Assembly (NCBI RefSeq): GCF_003149455.1
Contig: NZ_QFFK01000016.1
Location: 22,068-86,067, forward strand
Direction of reading: 5' to 3'
Origin: Chitinophaga deserti
GTDB taxonomy: Bacteria; Bacteroidota; Bacteroidia; Chitinophagales; Chitinophagaceae
DNA: 64,000 nt
Shown one piece after another: positions 32,635-40,581 of this stretch. The position numbers and the translations under genes are program-made. Below the pieces are notes generated by a model that saw only the letters and a list, made by a program, of their open reading frames with translations, was not told where the DNA came from and did no database searches. Each line of letters starts with the position of its first letter. The first letter of the stretch is position 1.

Positions 32635-33741
32635 ATGAACATCGATCTGTTTTCCCTTTTAGTCTTACTGGGCGCCCTGCAGGCGCTGTTTTTCGGGATC
32701 TTCCTCCTTTTTACCCGTACAGAAAACCCGTTCCAGAACCGTATGCTGGCGGGGCTGATGTTCATCCTCAGCTACAACGGATTTGAAACCCTCAACTGGT
32801 CATCGGGCCTGTACCCCGGCATCTGGTTCTTTGATGCCTTCGGTTTTGTGCTCATATTCGGCTTTGGTCCCTGCCTGTACCTGTATGTACGCTCGTTCCG
32901 GAAAGAAGGGAAACCGGCAGCTCCCTGGAAGCATTTTATCATGATATGGCTGGCGCTGGCCATTAAACTGGGGTTATTGATCTGCTGGAAGCTGGATCAG
33001 CTGGGTTATGCTTATCCGCACGCAGTAGTGTGGGTGTACCAGGTTTTTGACAGGGTAGCGGAGCGGCTGTCGGTAGCCTGGGCATGCGTATATTTTCTGC
33101 TGGCGCTAAGGGAGTGGCTGCAACAGCGGAAAGGAGGGGGATTGATGCCGGAAGAAGACCGATGGCTGAAGATTTTAATGGTGGTGATGGGCGTATTTCA
33201 CTGCGTATGGCTCATTACGGTGGCAGTTCCTTATATCTGGAATGTAACGGGTGCGCAGCAGTATTCAGTGATAGAAGTGATGCTGGTCGTGTTCATTTAC
33301 TGGATCGGGTTTGCGGGTTATCACCGTACCCGTGTCATCTACGCAGCACGGCAGCAGCAGGCGCGTTCTTACTTCGACCAGCTGGAGGATACGGAGATAG
33401 CACGGTGTGCGGAAGCACTGCACAGGGCCATGGCGGCAGAACGCTTGTACCTGGACCCTGAAATGACTGCCTCAGTACTTGCGGAGCGTATAGGGGTACC
33501 GGTGAAAACCCTTTCGGCCGTACTCAACCGGCAAATGGGCAAAGGTTTTAATGAATACATCAACAGCTGGCGGGTGGAGGCGGTGAAAGACCGGATGAAA
33601 GACCCCGCCTGCAAACACCTTACCCTTTCCGGGATCGCTTTTGAGTGCGGTTTTAATTCCCAGCCTACTTTCCAGCGGGCTTTCCGCGCTGTAACGGGAT
33701 GCTCTCCCCGGGAGTTCCTGCGGCAGCAGGGCGGGGAGTGA
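32635..33741 (+). CDS. Membrane-bound AraC-family regulator
   Basis: A 368-residue regulator with seven to eight N-terminal membrane segments (residues 1-235) and a C-terminal AraC DNA-binding domain (about 260-365) with SVLAERIGVPVKTLSAVLNRQ and LSGIAFECGFNSQPTFQRAFRAVTG. It should sense a membrane signal and bind DNA directly, a common layout in Bacteroidota. The pirin gene opposite shares its promoter region, so it is a possible target. A terminator lies 7 bp beyond the stop. Confidence 0.9.
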   Translation: MNIDLFSLLVLLGALQALFFGIFLLFTRTENPFQNRMLAGLMFILSYNGFETLNWSSGLYPGIWFFDAFGFVLIFGFGPCLYLYVRSFRKEGKPAAPWKHFIMIWLALAIKLGLLICWKLDQLGYAYPHAVVWVYQVFDRVAERLSVAWACVYFLLALREWLQQRKGGGLMPEEDRWLKILMVVMGVFHCVWLITVAVPYIWNVTGAQQYSVIEVMLVVFIYWIGFAGYHRTRVIYAARQQQARSYFDQLEDTEIARCAEALHRAMAAERLYLDPEMTASVLAERIGVPVKTLSAVLNRQMGKGFNEYINSWRVEAVKDRMKDPACKHLTLSGIAFECGFNSQPTFQRAFRAVTGCSPREFLRQQGGE

Positions 33742-33746
33742 CATAA

Positions 33747-33768
33747 AAAAGCCCGGGAAACCGGGCCT
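33747..33768. terminator. Terminator after the AraC gene
   Basis: Stem GCCCGG / CCGGGC, loop GAAA, with an A run to the left; the T tract on the right is weak. Confidence 0.6.
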
Positions 33769-33919
33769 TATGCTTACTTCAATCTAAATAATGCTACTAA
33801 CAATAACGGATCACACATGAGTGCTTGTGTGTGTACCGTGCAAAGTAAACCCCTTCCCCCGGCAATTTCCCGCGAGCAAATACGCGAATTCCTGCGTATA
33901 AATACGCATCCCGATTAAG

Positions 33920-33954
33920 TTGCTTATGTCAAATAAAATGTTTGACTTAAGCAA
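33920..33954. promoter_or_regulatory. Long inverted repeat, candidate MarR operator
   Basis: TTGCTTATGTCAAA, a 7-bp centre, then TTTGACTTAAGCAA: 13 of 14 arm positions pair. The right arm contains the TTTG -33 element of the MarR-GNAT promoter, so binding would block transcription. Confidence 0.6.
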
Positions 33955-33971
33955 GGAAATAGGTAGTTTTG
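33941..33971 (+). promoter_or_regulatory. Promoter of the MarR-GNAT gene
   Basis: TTTG (33941-33944), 19 bp, TAGTTTTG (33964-33971): both elements and the spacing fit the Bacteroidota consensus. The start codon at 33986 lies 14 bp after the -7 element. Confidence 0.7.
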
Positions 33972-33985
33972 TGAAAATGCTTCCG

Positions 33986-34918
33986 ATGTCAGACCAGCGA
34001 GTAATAAACGATATCCGCAGTTTCAACCGCTTCTATACTGCCCAGCTGGGCCTTTTGCAGCAGCATATCTTCGATAGTGAATATTCCCTCACGGAAGTGC
34101 GCGTGCTGTATGAGATCAACTTCAACCGGCAGACAACGGCTACCGGCATCCGCGATGCACTCCAGATAGATGCGGGTTACCTCAGCCGCATACTCCGTAA
34201 GCTTGAAAAAGGCGGTCTCATTCTCAAACACCCCCTCCCGGAAGACGGGCGCTCTTCCTACCTCTCGTTATCAGACCGCGGCAGACGGCTCATGACCAAA
34301 ATGGGTACGCTGTCAGACGATCAGCTGCGTGTGATGATGGCCCACCTTACTCCTGCAGCACAGGAAACGGTGGCAGGTGCCATGAACGACCTGCGCAGGC
34401 TGCTCAGTGCCCCTGACGGAGCCGCTACCATGGACCAGATCACCATCCGCACAGAACTGCTCCCGGGTGACCTGGGAGATATCATCAGCTTACACGGCAA
34501 ATTATACATGCAGGAATACCGTTACGATACACGCTTTGAGCGGTATGTGATGGAAACGATCCAGGACTTCATGGTGCATTACCACCCGGCACGCGACAGG
34601 GTATGGCTGGCAGTCTGCTCCGGCCGCCTTGTTGGGGTAGTAGCTATCCAGCACCGTCCCGCAAAACAGGCACAGCTGCGCTGGTTCCTCATCAGTCCGG
34701 ATTTCCGCGGGATAGGGTTAGGCAAAGCCCTTATGCAGCAGGCTATGGACTTCTGCAGGGAGCAGAAGTTCAAGAAAGTCTATTTACTGACTACAGACCA
34801 GCAGGATACCGCGGCTGCATTATACAAACGCTGGGGATTTATCAAAAAATCATCCGTCCCCGCTACGTTATGGGGCCATGAACTGCTGGAAGAACGCTAT
34901 GAGCGGGAGATGCAGTAA
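33986..34918 (+). CDS. MarR-GNAT fusion: HTH regulator with N-acetyltransferase domain
   Basis: A 310-residue protein with a MarR-type winged helix (about residues 1-145; STEVRVLYEI-like core, DAGYLSRILRKLEKGGLI recognition region, EDGRSSYLSLS wing) fused to a GNAT acetyltransferase domain (about 150-305; acetyl-CoA loop RGIGLGKALMQQ, ending in ALYKRWGFIKK). Such fusions are widespread; some acetylate small amines and may sense them. An ATG at 33986 is chosen because promoter and operator lie immediately upstream; an in-frame TTG at 33920 would place these elements inside the coding region. Confidence 0.9.
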   Translation: MSDQRVINDIRSFNRFYTAQLGLLQQHIFDSEYSLTEVRVLYEINFNRQTTATGIRDALQIDAGYLSRILRKLEKGGLILKHPLPEDGRSSYLSLSDRGRRLMTKMGTLSDDQLRVMMAHLTPAAQETVAGAMNDLRRLLSAPDGAATMDQITIRTELLPGDLGDIISLHGKLYMQEYRYDTRFERYVMETIQDFMVHYHPARDRVWLAVCSGRLVGVVAIQHRPAKQAQLRWFLISPDFRGIGLGKALMQQAMDFCREQKFKKVYLLTTDQQDTAAALYKRWGFIKKSSVPATLWGHELLEERYEREMQ

Positions 34919-36109
34919 CTACACATAACTCAGCCACCACTTCCGCTGCGTGCGCTTGTATTCCGCGAACCATTTGCAGGGGCGGTAGAGTGCAGCCACA
35001 ACAGCGATCCATATCACATACACCACGGGTAATGAAAAGCCAAAGCTGACAGGACGGAAGAGGAAAGGAGACTGCGGGTCCACCACCTGGTCCATTCCAT
35101 ACCCGCTGGCGAAAAACGCCACCACGGTAAGCGCGTGTATGAGATAAAAATGCACCACGTAATAAAAGAAAGGCACACTGCCGTACACTTTGCAGACAGC
35201 GGTAACGCGGTTGCGCACATGCTCCAGGGCGGCCAGCATAAGGAGGCCGGGGCCGATCGTAGCGCAGGTGTATAACAGTGACGGCGGATATTTCTGTACG
35301 TTGAAGAAGGAGAAAACAGTTTGCTGCAGGGTAGGCCATGCATCCCAATGCAAAGGATCGCCATATACATTCAGGGCGCGCAGCAGGAAGAAGAGCCCTA
35401 TCATGCCAAAGCCAATCGTAACCAGCAACGAACGCCTTTTTTGCGCAGATACATCCTGCATAAACAATCTCCCGCAACCATACCCCATCATCATTATACC
35501 CACCCATGGCAGGAAGGGATAGATGACGAGGGCACTGTGCCCCGGCAATACCTCGTGGGGCACGAAGGTTTGCTTATGCAAAAACTCCCACAGCAGGCCC
35601 GGCTGAAACCCCGGTTGGGCTTCGTAAAAATCCAGCAGGTTATGGGAAACGGTAATGCCTATCCCAATGGCCAGTATCGCTCCCCAGGGCAGGAATACGA
35701 AAAGCGAAAGCAGTACAAAACTCACCCCGATGGCCCAGATCACCTGCAGGAAGAAAATAGAGAACAGGGGGTTGAAAGACAGGCCGAGGGATACTACCGT
35801 CACTTCAATGAGTATCAGCCATAATCCCCGTGTGAGCAGGAACTTACTGATCTCTGCCCTGCTTTTCCGCCCGTTCATGAGAAAAACGGAAAGGCCGGAG
35901 AGGAATACAAAAATAGGTGCGCAGAAATGTGTCACCCAGCGGGTAATATATAATGCGGGGAAAGTGGTTTCCGGATTCAGGGGGTCGGAACTCATGGCGC
36001 CTGTCATAAAATAATCGCGTACATGATCCAGCGCCATCAGGATCATCACAATGCCTCTTAAAACATCAATGGAATAGACCCGTTCCCGGGCGGGGTTTTG
36101 GAGTTCCAT
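34919..36109 (-). CDS. DUF1624/HGSNAT-like membrane protein
   Basis: A 396-residue inner-membrane protein with about ten membrane segments. The first reads SIDVLRGIVMILMALDHVRDYF, the hallmark of the DUF1624/acyltransferase-3-like family related to heparan-alpha-glucosaminide N-acetyltransferase; the His of LDHVRDY is the candidate catalytic residue, and THFCAPIFVFLSG follows in the next segment. It may move an acetyl group across the membrane. It is convergent with the MarR-GNAT gene, with no gap between the stop codons. Confidence 0.8.
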   Translation of the reverse strand: MELQNPARERVYSIDVLRGIVMILMALDHVRDYFMTGAMSSDPLNPETTFPALYITRWVTHFCAPIFVFLSGLSVFLMNGRKSRAEISKFLLTRGLWLILIEVTVVSLGLSFNPLFSIFFLQVIWAIGVSFVLLSLFVFLPWGAILAIGIGITVSHNLLDFYEAQPGFQPGLLWEFLHKQTFVPHEVLPGHSALVIYPFLPWVGIMMMGYGCGRLFMQDVSAQKRRSLLVTIGFGMIGLFFLLRALNVYGDPLHWDAWPTLQQTVFSFFNVQKYPPSLLYTCATIGPGLLMLAALEHVRNRVTAVCKVYGSVPFFYYVVHFYLIHALTVVAFFASGYGMDQVVDPQSPFLFRPVSFGFSLPVVYVIWIAVVAALYRPCKWFAEYKRTQRKWWLSYV

Positions 36110-36233
36110 GGCATAGATTTATACCCGAATATAAATAATTCCGCCCACGTTGAAATAATGCTATGTATTTTATATTAAATATATATATTGTGCCTGATAC
36201 CGGAAACGGTACTTTTAACCATTTCCTATGTAT

Positions 36234-36258
36234 AAACGCCGCTTTTTAGCGGCGTTTT
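36234..36258. terminator. Terminator between the DUF1624-like and DinB genes
   Basis: Stem AAACGCCGCT / AGCGGCGTTT, loop TTTT, followed by T/C. On the minus strand it ends the DinB transcript. Confidence 0.75.
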
Positions 36259-36261
36259 CCT

Positions 36262-36726
36262 TTATGTATCAGCGTATTTCCGGATCAGTACAATTTGCCC
36301 GAGGTGATATGCGGCATGCTGCAGCACTCCCTGAATGTAATAATAGGCGTTATGCTGCGTATTGGCCACATTGGAATAAAGCTTCTCTTCCGGGAAATTG
36401 CGGATGGTTTCCACCATATAAGTGATGGAGTGGTCCAGCCGCTGCAGGGTAGCCTGCCAGTTGTTCTCCCCATGGTTCTCCGGGAAATAGAAATCGGGCA
36501 GGTCGCCTTCCTGTTCAGGTTTTTCGCCTTTCAGCTTACGGTCTACATTCTGATGCCAGAAAATGAGGTGATTCACCAGTTCCCAGATATTATGCGAGGT
36601 ATCGAACCTGCGGGAGGCTTTCTCCGCATCCAGCTCCTGTAAATGCTCCATGAGAGTCACATCCAGCCAGGGTTGCCCCAGGTAAATATGCTGTAATGCT
36701 TCGGATAGTACAACGGGTAACGACAT
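36262..36726 (-). CDS. DinB/YfiT-like metalloprotein
   Basis: A 154-residue four-helix protein of the DinB superfamily. The three metal-binding His are His53 in LVNHLIFW and the pair in LQHAAYHLGQI near the C-terminus (HxxxH). Members include thiol transferases (bacillithiol, mycothiol) and proteins of unknown role; the function here is not known. A palindrome TTGTACGTACAA lies 18 bp upstream of the start. Confidence 0.85.
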   Translation of the reverse strand: MSLPVVLSEALQHIYLGQPWLDVTLMEHLQELDAEKASRRFDTSHNIWELVNHLIFWHQNVDRKLKGEKPEQEGDLPDFYFPENHGENNWQATLQRLDHSITYMVETIRNFPEEKLYSNVANTQHNAYYYIQGVLQHAAYHLGQIVLIRKYADT

Positions 36727-36743
36727 ATAGTTAGAATTTAGGG

Positions 36744-36755
36744 TTGTACGTACAA
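36744..36755. promoter_or_regulatory. Palindrome TTGTACGTACAA upstream of the DinB gene
   Basis: A perfect 12-bp palindrome 18 bp before the DinB start. Its core GTACGTAC equals that of the LacI-type operators, but the flanks differ. Confidence 0.3.
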
Positions 36756-36850
36756 TTTGCGTTCCATTCCTATGGACGTATTACCAAATTTAACACTACT
36801 TTAGATATGAAAATCAATCCCTATACCGGTTGATGTTGAATGTAACACCC

Positions 36851-37252
36851 ATGCGCAAACAACTAAGCGTAATAATAGCCCTGATCGCTTTCCTTATTAT
36901 GAGCTATATTCAGGTGACGGATTACTGGAAACGTATGCAGGTCTGGCGCAAAGGCAGCATAGAGTCTGCAGTCATCACGAAAATTTCCCCTTCATACAGC
37001 AAAAGATCAGTTATTTATGTTCAGGCTGGCGGACGAACCTTCCGGCTTCCTGACAAGAAAGAAGATTATACCGTGTCGGCTTTTAAGGCAGGAAACAGTA
37101 TCGCGATCCGCATACATCCCGATTATGATATCGTTCTTCGGGCAAACAATAACCCCACCAGCCGCATTTTTTTAGTAGTCTTTTTTATGTTCTTATCCGG
37201 CTGGATAGCATGGTATGTGATTCGAAAATCTTTTCAAACGCCGCAAAAATAG
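36851..37252 (+). CDS. Small membrane protein of unknown function
   Basis: A 133-residue protein with an N-terminal membrane segment (about 5-21), a soluble beta-rich middle of about 80 residues (ESAVITKISPSYSKRSVIYVQ, GGRTFRLPDKKEDYTV, IAIRIHPDYDIVLRANNNP) and a second membrane segment (about 105-125). Related Bacteroidota proteins are usually hypothetical. Starts at 36833 (ATG, six residues longer) or 36851 (ATG) are both possible. A degraded partial copy follows directly. Confidence 0.6.
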   Translation: MRKQLSVIIALIAFLIMSYIQVTDYWKRMQVWRKGSIESAVITKISPSYSKRSVIYVQAGGRTFRLPDKKEDYTVSAFKAGNSIAIRIHPDYDIVLRANNNPTSRIFLVVFFMFLSGWIAWYVIRKSFQTPQK

Positions 37253-37259
37253 CAGACAA

Positions 37260-37551
37260 AAAACGCTTTTAAGATTTATCTCAATTACGTTCTTTATTTT
37301 ATTGCTTTAGCCATATTTGCCGCAATCATGTCATTGATATGGCCGGACATGCTTTCTTCAGAATGCAGGAACGGGTTAAAGTTCGGGGATCGTGTACCAT
37401 CCGTACACATCCCTCTTATAATACTGTGCTCCGCACATACGAAAATCCTGTACCCGCATTTTATGCTGCCATCGGTATTGCAATTCTGATCGGAGGGTTA
37501 CAATGGAATTACATCCGTAAACAGCGCAGGAAAACATATCCGTTTGCCTGA
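37260..37551 (+). pseudogene. Frameshifted, internally deleted copy of the preceding membrane-protein gene
   Basis: The frame starting near 37260 gives a membrane segment (YVLYFIALAIFAAIMSL) like that of the upstream protein, then SSECRNGLKFGDRV, and is broken; a second frame then continues TIRTHPSYNTVLRTYENP, matching IAIRIHPDYDIVLRANNNP of the neighbour, and ends with a second membrane segment. The beta-rich middle of about 50 residues is missing. A one-base change near 37388-37398 would join the two frames. It looks like a decayed tandem duplicate. Confidence 0.55.
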
Positions 37552-37646
37552 TCAGCAAACACAGGCAGGTTATGTAACGCTTCCGGGGGCAGTTCCATTT
37601 TCGTTCCCTCAATTTCCCTTACATTTATCCAAATTATAGCCACATT

Positions 37647-39284
37647 ATGGATTTACAGCAACTGGAATTCAACAGGAACGAAGATCAACTGAAAATGCTG
37701 GTCAGCGCCATGAAGCAAAAGCTGGCCGTGATAGAACAGGGGGGCGGAAAGAAAGCCCTCGAGAAAGTGCGCCAGCGCGGCAAACTCACCCCTCGCGAAA
37801 GAATCGCCAAACTCATTGATAAAGACAGTACCTTCCTTGAACTGGGCGCTTTCACTGCCTACGAAATGTATGCGGAACATGGCGGTTGTCCTGCCGGCGG
37901 CACCGTTGCAGGCCTCGCACACGTCAGTGGCCGCCTCTGCATGATCGTGGCCAACGATATGACCGTGAAAGCAGGCGCCTGGTTCCCGCTCACCGGCAAA
38001 AAGAATCTCCGCATGCAGGAGATCGCCATGGAAAACAAACTGCCCGTTATTTACCTCGTAGACTCCGCCGGTGTTTACCTCCCGCTGCAGGACGAGATTT
38101 TTCCCGATAAAGAACACTTCGGCCGCATCTTCCGCAACAATGCCAAAATGAGCGCCATGGGCATCACCCAGATAGCCGCCGTAATGGGCAGCTGCGTGGC
38201 CGGTGGGGCTTACCTACCCATTATGAGCGACGAAGTGCTCATGGTAGAAGGCAACGGCTCCATTTTCCTGGCAGGGCCTTACCTCGTAAAAGCCGCCATA
38301 GGAGAGGACGTGGACGCGGAAACCCTCGGCGGCGCCGTTACCCATACCGAAATATCGGGCATCGCGGATTATAAGTTCAAAACCGATGAAGAATGCCTGG
38401 AACGCATCCGCCACATCGTTTCCATGATCGGGAAGCCCGCCACTGCAGGGTTCGACCGTATCGCCGCTACGGAACCCGCTAAAAGCGACGAAGAAATCTA
38501 TGGCATCATTCCAACCGACAGCTCCAAATCCTACGATGTCCGTGAAGTGATCCACCGGATGGTGGACGGTTCGGTGTTCGAAGAATATAAAGAAGACTAC
38601 GGCAAAACCATCCTCTGCGGATACGCCCGCATAGAAGGCTGGGCAGTTGGCATCGTAGCCAACCAGCGCAAAATGGTGAAAAGCAAAAAAGGCGAAATGC
38701 AGATGGGCGGAGTGATCTACAACGATTCTGCCGATAAGGCCGCCCGCTTCATCATGAACTGCAACCAGAAAAAGATCCCCCTTATTTTCCTGCAGGATGT
38801 AACCGGCTTTATGGTGGGCAGCCGCTCGGAGCATGCCGGTATCATTAAAGACGGCGCCAAACTCGTAAATGCCGTGAGCAACAGCGTGGTGCCCAAGATT
38901 ACCGTGATCATCGGCAACTCTTACGGAGCAGGCAACTACGCCATGTGTGGCAAAGCCTACGATCCCCGGTTCATCTTCGCCTGGCCCAATGCCAAAATCG
39001 CGGTAATGGGAGGCGAACAGGCCGCTAAAACGCTGCTGCAGATACAGGTGGCCTCCCTTAAAGCCAAAGGCGAAGAAATCACCCCGGAAGCCGAAGCAAA
39101 GCTATTGAAGGATATCACTGACCGGTATAACAGTCAGACTACCCCTTACTACGCCGCCGCACGCCTCTGGGTAGATGAGATCATCGATCCCCGTAACACC
39201 CGCCAAACCATCGCCCGCTGCCTGGAAGCGGCGAACCTTGCCCCGGTGGAAGAAACATTTAAAACCGGGGTCATCCAGGTGTAA
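37647..39284 (+). CDS. Acyl-CoA carboxylase, carboxyltransferase (beta) subunit
   Basis: A 545-residue carboxyltransferase that moves CO2 from biotin to an acyl-CoA. Family segments include KLTPRERIAKLID, the oxyanion region GSCVAGGAYLPIMSDE, and in the C-terminal half GNSYGAGNYAMCGKAYDPRFIFAWP. The GGAYLPIMSDE motif and length fit 3-methylcrotonyl-CoA carboxylase beta better than PccB or AccD, which would place it in leucine breakdown, but propionyl- or geranyl-CoA are alternatives. No alpha (biotin) subunit lies beside it. A strong terminator follows. Confidence 0.88.
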   Translation: MDLQQLEFNRNEDQLKMLVSAMKQKLAVIEQGGGKKALEKVRQRGKLTPRERIAKLIDKDSTFLELGAFTAYEMYAEHGGCPAGGTVAGLAHVSGRLCMIVANDMTVKAGAWFPLTGKKNLRMQEIAMENKLPVIYLVDSAGVYLPLQDEIFPDKEHFGRIFRNNAKMSAMGITQIAAVMGSCVAGGAYLPIMSDEVLMVEGNGSIFLAGPYLVKAAIGEDVDAETLGGAVTHTEISGIADYKFKTDEECLERIRHIVSMIGKPATAGFDRIAATEPAKSDEEIYGIIPTDSSKSYDVREVIHRMVDGSVFEEYKEDYGKTILCGYARIEGWAVGIVANQRKMVKSKKGEMQMGGVIYNDSADKAARFIMNCNQKKIPLIFLQDVTGFMVGSRSEHAGIIKDGAKLVNAVSNSVVPKITVIIGNSYGAGNYAMCGKAYDPRFIFAWPNAKIAVMGGEQAAKTLLQIQVASLKAKGEEITPEAEAKLLKDITDRYNSQTTPYYAAARLWVDEIIDPRNTRQTIARCLEAANLAPVEETFKTGVIQV

Positions 39285-39336
39285 ACACGATCATTCACCA
39301 AATACATAAGTTGTGCCATGAGGCACCTTTCGTCTG

Positions 39337-39383
39337 CCTGCGGATACCGTTTCCTGAAAAAATGGTATCCGCAGGTGTTTTTG
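39337..39383 (+). terminator. Terminator of the carboxylase gene
   Basis: Perfect 12-bp stem CCTGCGGATACC / GGTATCCGCAGG with a 15-nt loop and TGTTTTTGTG after it. Confidence 0.8.
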
Positions 39384-39399
39384 TGCCAGGACGAGGCAT

Positions 39400-39509
39400 G
39401 GTAACTATATAGTTACTCCACGGTTACTGCATAATTACTCCATGGTTACTTCACAGTTACTTCACGGTTACTTCACAGTTACTTCAGGGTTAGTGTACTG
39501 GTAATGTAC
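39400..39509. repeat. Tandem array of ten 11-bp units
   Basis: Ten consecutive 11-bp units of consensus RGTTACTYCAY: for example AGTTACTCCAC (39411), GGTTACTTCAC (39444 and 39466), AGTTACTTCAC (39455), AGTTACTTCAG (39477), with more degenerate units at both ends. No frame is open through it. It lies in the 736-bp spacer 39285-40020, between the carboxylase terminator and the rnhA promoter. Confidence 0.85.
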
Positions 39510-39727
39510 CTTTTCGGCAGTAGATGATTTTATAAAAACACAACACCCTCCACAGTAGCGGGTTTCATTAAACAACCGTGAAAATGCATACGGAAAATGG
39601 TACACTCTGTACAAAAAAAGGCTAAAAGTGGGACACGTAAACCCCTTATTTCCTCAATACCCGTCCGGTTCAGCTTCACGAACCTTTATACCCGGCTGCC
39701 GATTCCTTTGAACTGTCTTCCGCCGGA

Positions 39728-39799
39728 TATTAACTTATCTTACTGTAGGGTTACTGTAACCTTAAAGCATACTTAAAGTAGGGTTAATGTATATAAAAC
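39728..39799. repeat. Second 11-bp-unit array in the same spacer
   Basis: Units TATTAACTTAT, CTTACTGTAGG, GTTACTGTAAC, CTTAAAGCATA, CTTAAAGTAGG and GTTAATGTATA follow each other from 39728 without gaps, all with TTA or TAA at the same phase. The block 39772-39799 is the inverse of 9636-9674 minus one unit. The rest of the spacer (39510-39727, 39800-39990) shows no gene. Confidence 0.7.
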
Positions 39800-39993
39800 G
39801 TGGTCAAACGCTTTGCAGTAAAGGATAAGGTACCATTTCATATACATAACAGTACCACTACTGTATGTACTGCGTATCCCTTGATTATTCCGGCAATTAC
39901 CCTTAATTTGAACAAAATCAATCATTTAGCATACGGAAATGCCCCCGCCGGCAGAAAACTTCGGGGCAAATGGCATACTGCTATAAATTCCTT

Positions 39994-40001
39994 TATTTTT
40001 G
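39994..40001 (+). promoter_or_regulatory. -7 promoter element for rnhA
   Basis: TATTTTTG matches TAnnTTTG, 19 bp before the TTG start at 40021; it lies downstream of the ATG at 39970, arguing against that start. Confidence 0.5.
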
Positions 40002-40020
40002 CCACCTTAAAAAACAGGCT

Positions 40021-40494
40021 TTGACGAACCAGACGAACCAGCAACTGATCATATATACGGATGGCGCCGCACGGGGTAACCCGGGAAGGGGAGGATACGG
40101 CATCGTGTTGATTTGGGGTAATACCCGCCGCGAAATGTCGGGCGGCTACCGGATGACCACCAACAACCGCATGGAGCTGCTGGCCGTTATAGTGGCCCTC
40201 GAAGCTCTTACACGGGAAGGGCTCCCCATCCAGATCTTTACCGACAGCCAGTATATCGTGAACGCCGTTGAAAAGGGCTGGTTATGGAACTGGGTCAAAA
40301 CCGGGTTTAAAGACAAAAAGAACCGCGACCTCTGGGAACGCTTCGTTCCCCTCTACCGCAAACACCGCGTTAAATTCAACTGGGTGAAAGGCCATGCCTC
40401 CAATCCCGAAAACAACCGCTGCGACGAGCTGGCCACCGCTGCCGCAGACGGTGGCAATCTCCTTGTGGATGTGGGTTATGAACGCGGCGATTAA
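40021..40494 (+). CDS. rnhA: Ribonuclease HI
   Basis: Cuts the RNA strand of RNA-DNA hybrids. With a TTG start at 40021 the protein has 157 residues, close to the 155 of E. coli RNase HI. Catalytic residues are visible: Asp in IIYTDGAARGNPG (about residue 12), Glu in NNRMELLAVI, Asp in IFTDSQYIVN, and the final Asp in NNRCDELA; WVKGHASNPENNRCDE is the handle-containing C-terminus. An ATG at 39970 would add 17 residues unlike the family and lies upstream of the predicted promoter, so TTG is preferred. Confidence 0.92.
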   Translation: MTNQTNQQLIIYTDGAARGNPGRGGYGIVLIWGNTRREMSGGYRMTTNNRMELLAVIVALEALTREGLPIQIFTDSQYIVNAVEKGWLWNWVKTGFKDKKNRDLWERFVPLYRKHRVKFNWVKGHASNPENNRCDELATAAADGGNLLVDVGYERGD

Positions 40495-40581
40495 TTCAGG
40501 AAAATATAGTAAATTAGTCACGTCTTACAGCAATTAACTATTTGAACCGTCGGGCTTCAACTTGAACCTTGAATCCTGACC

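Noticed and set aside
39400..39509. CRISPR array
   Set aside because: Units are contiguous and degenerate, only 11 bp long, with no unique spacers and no cas genes.
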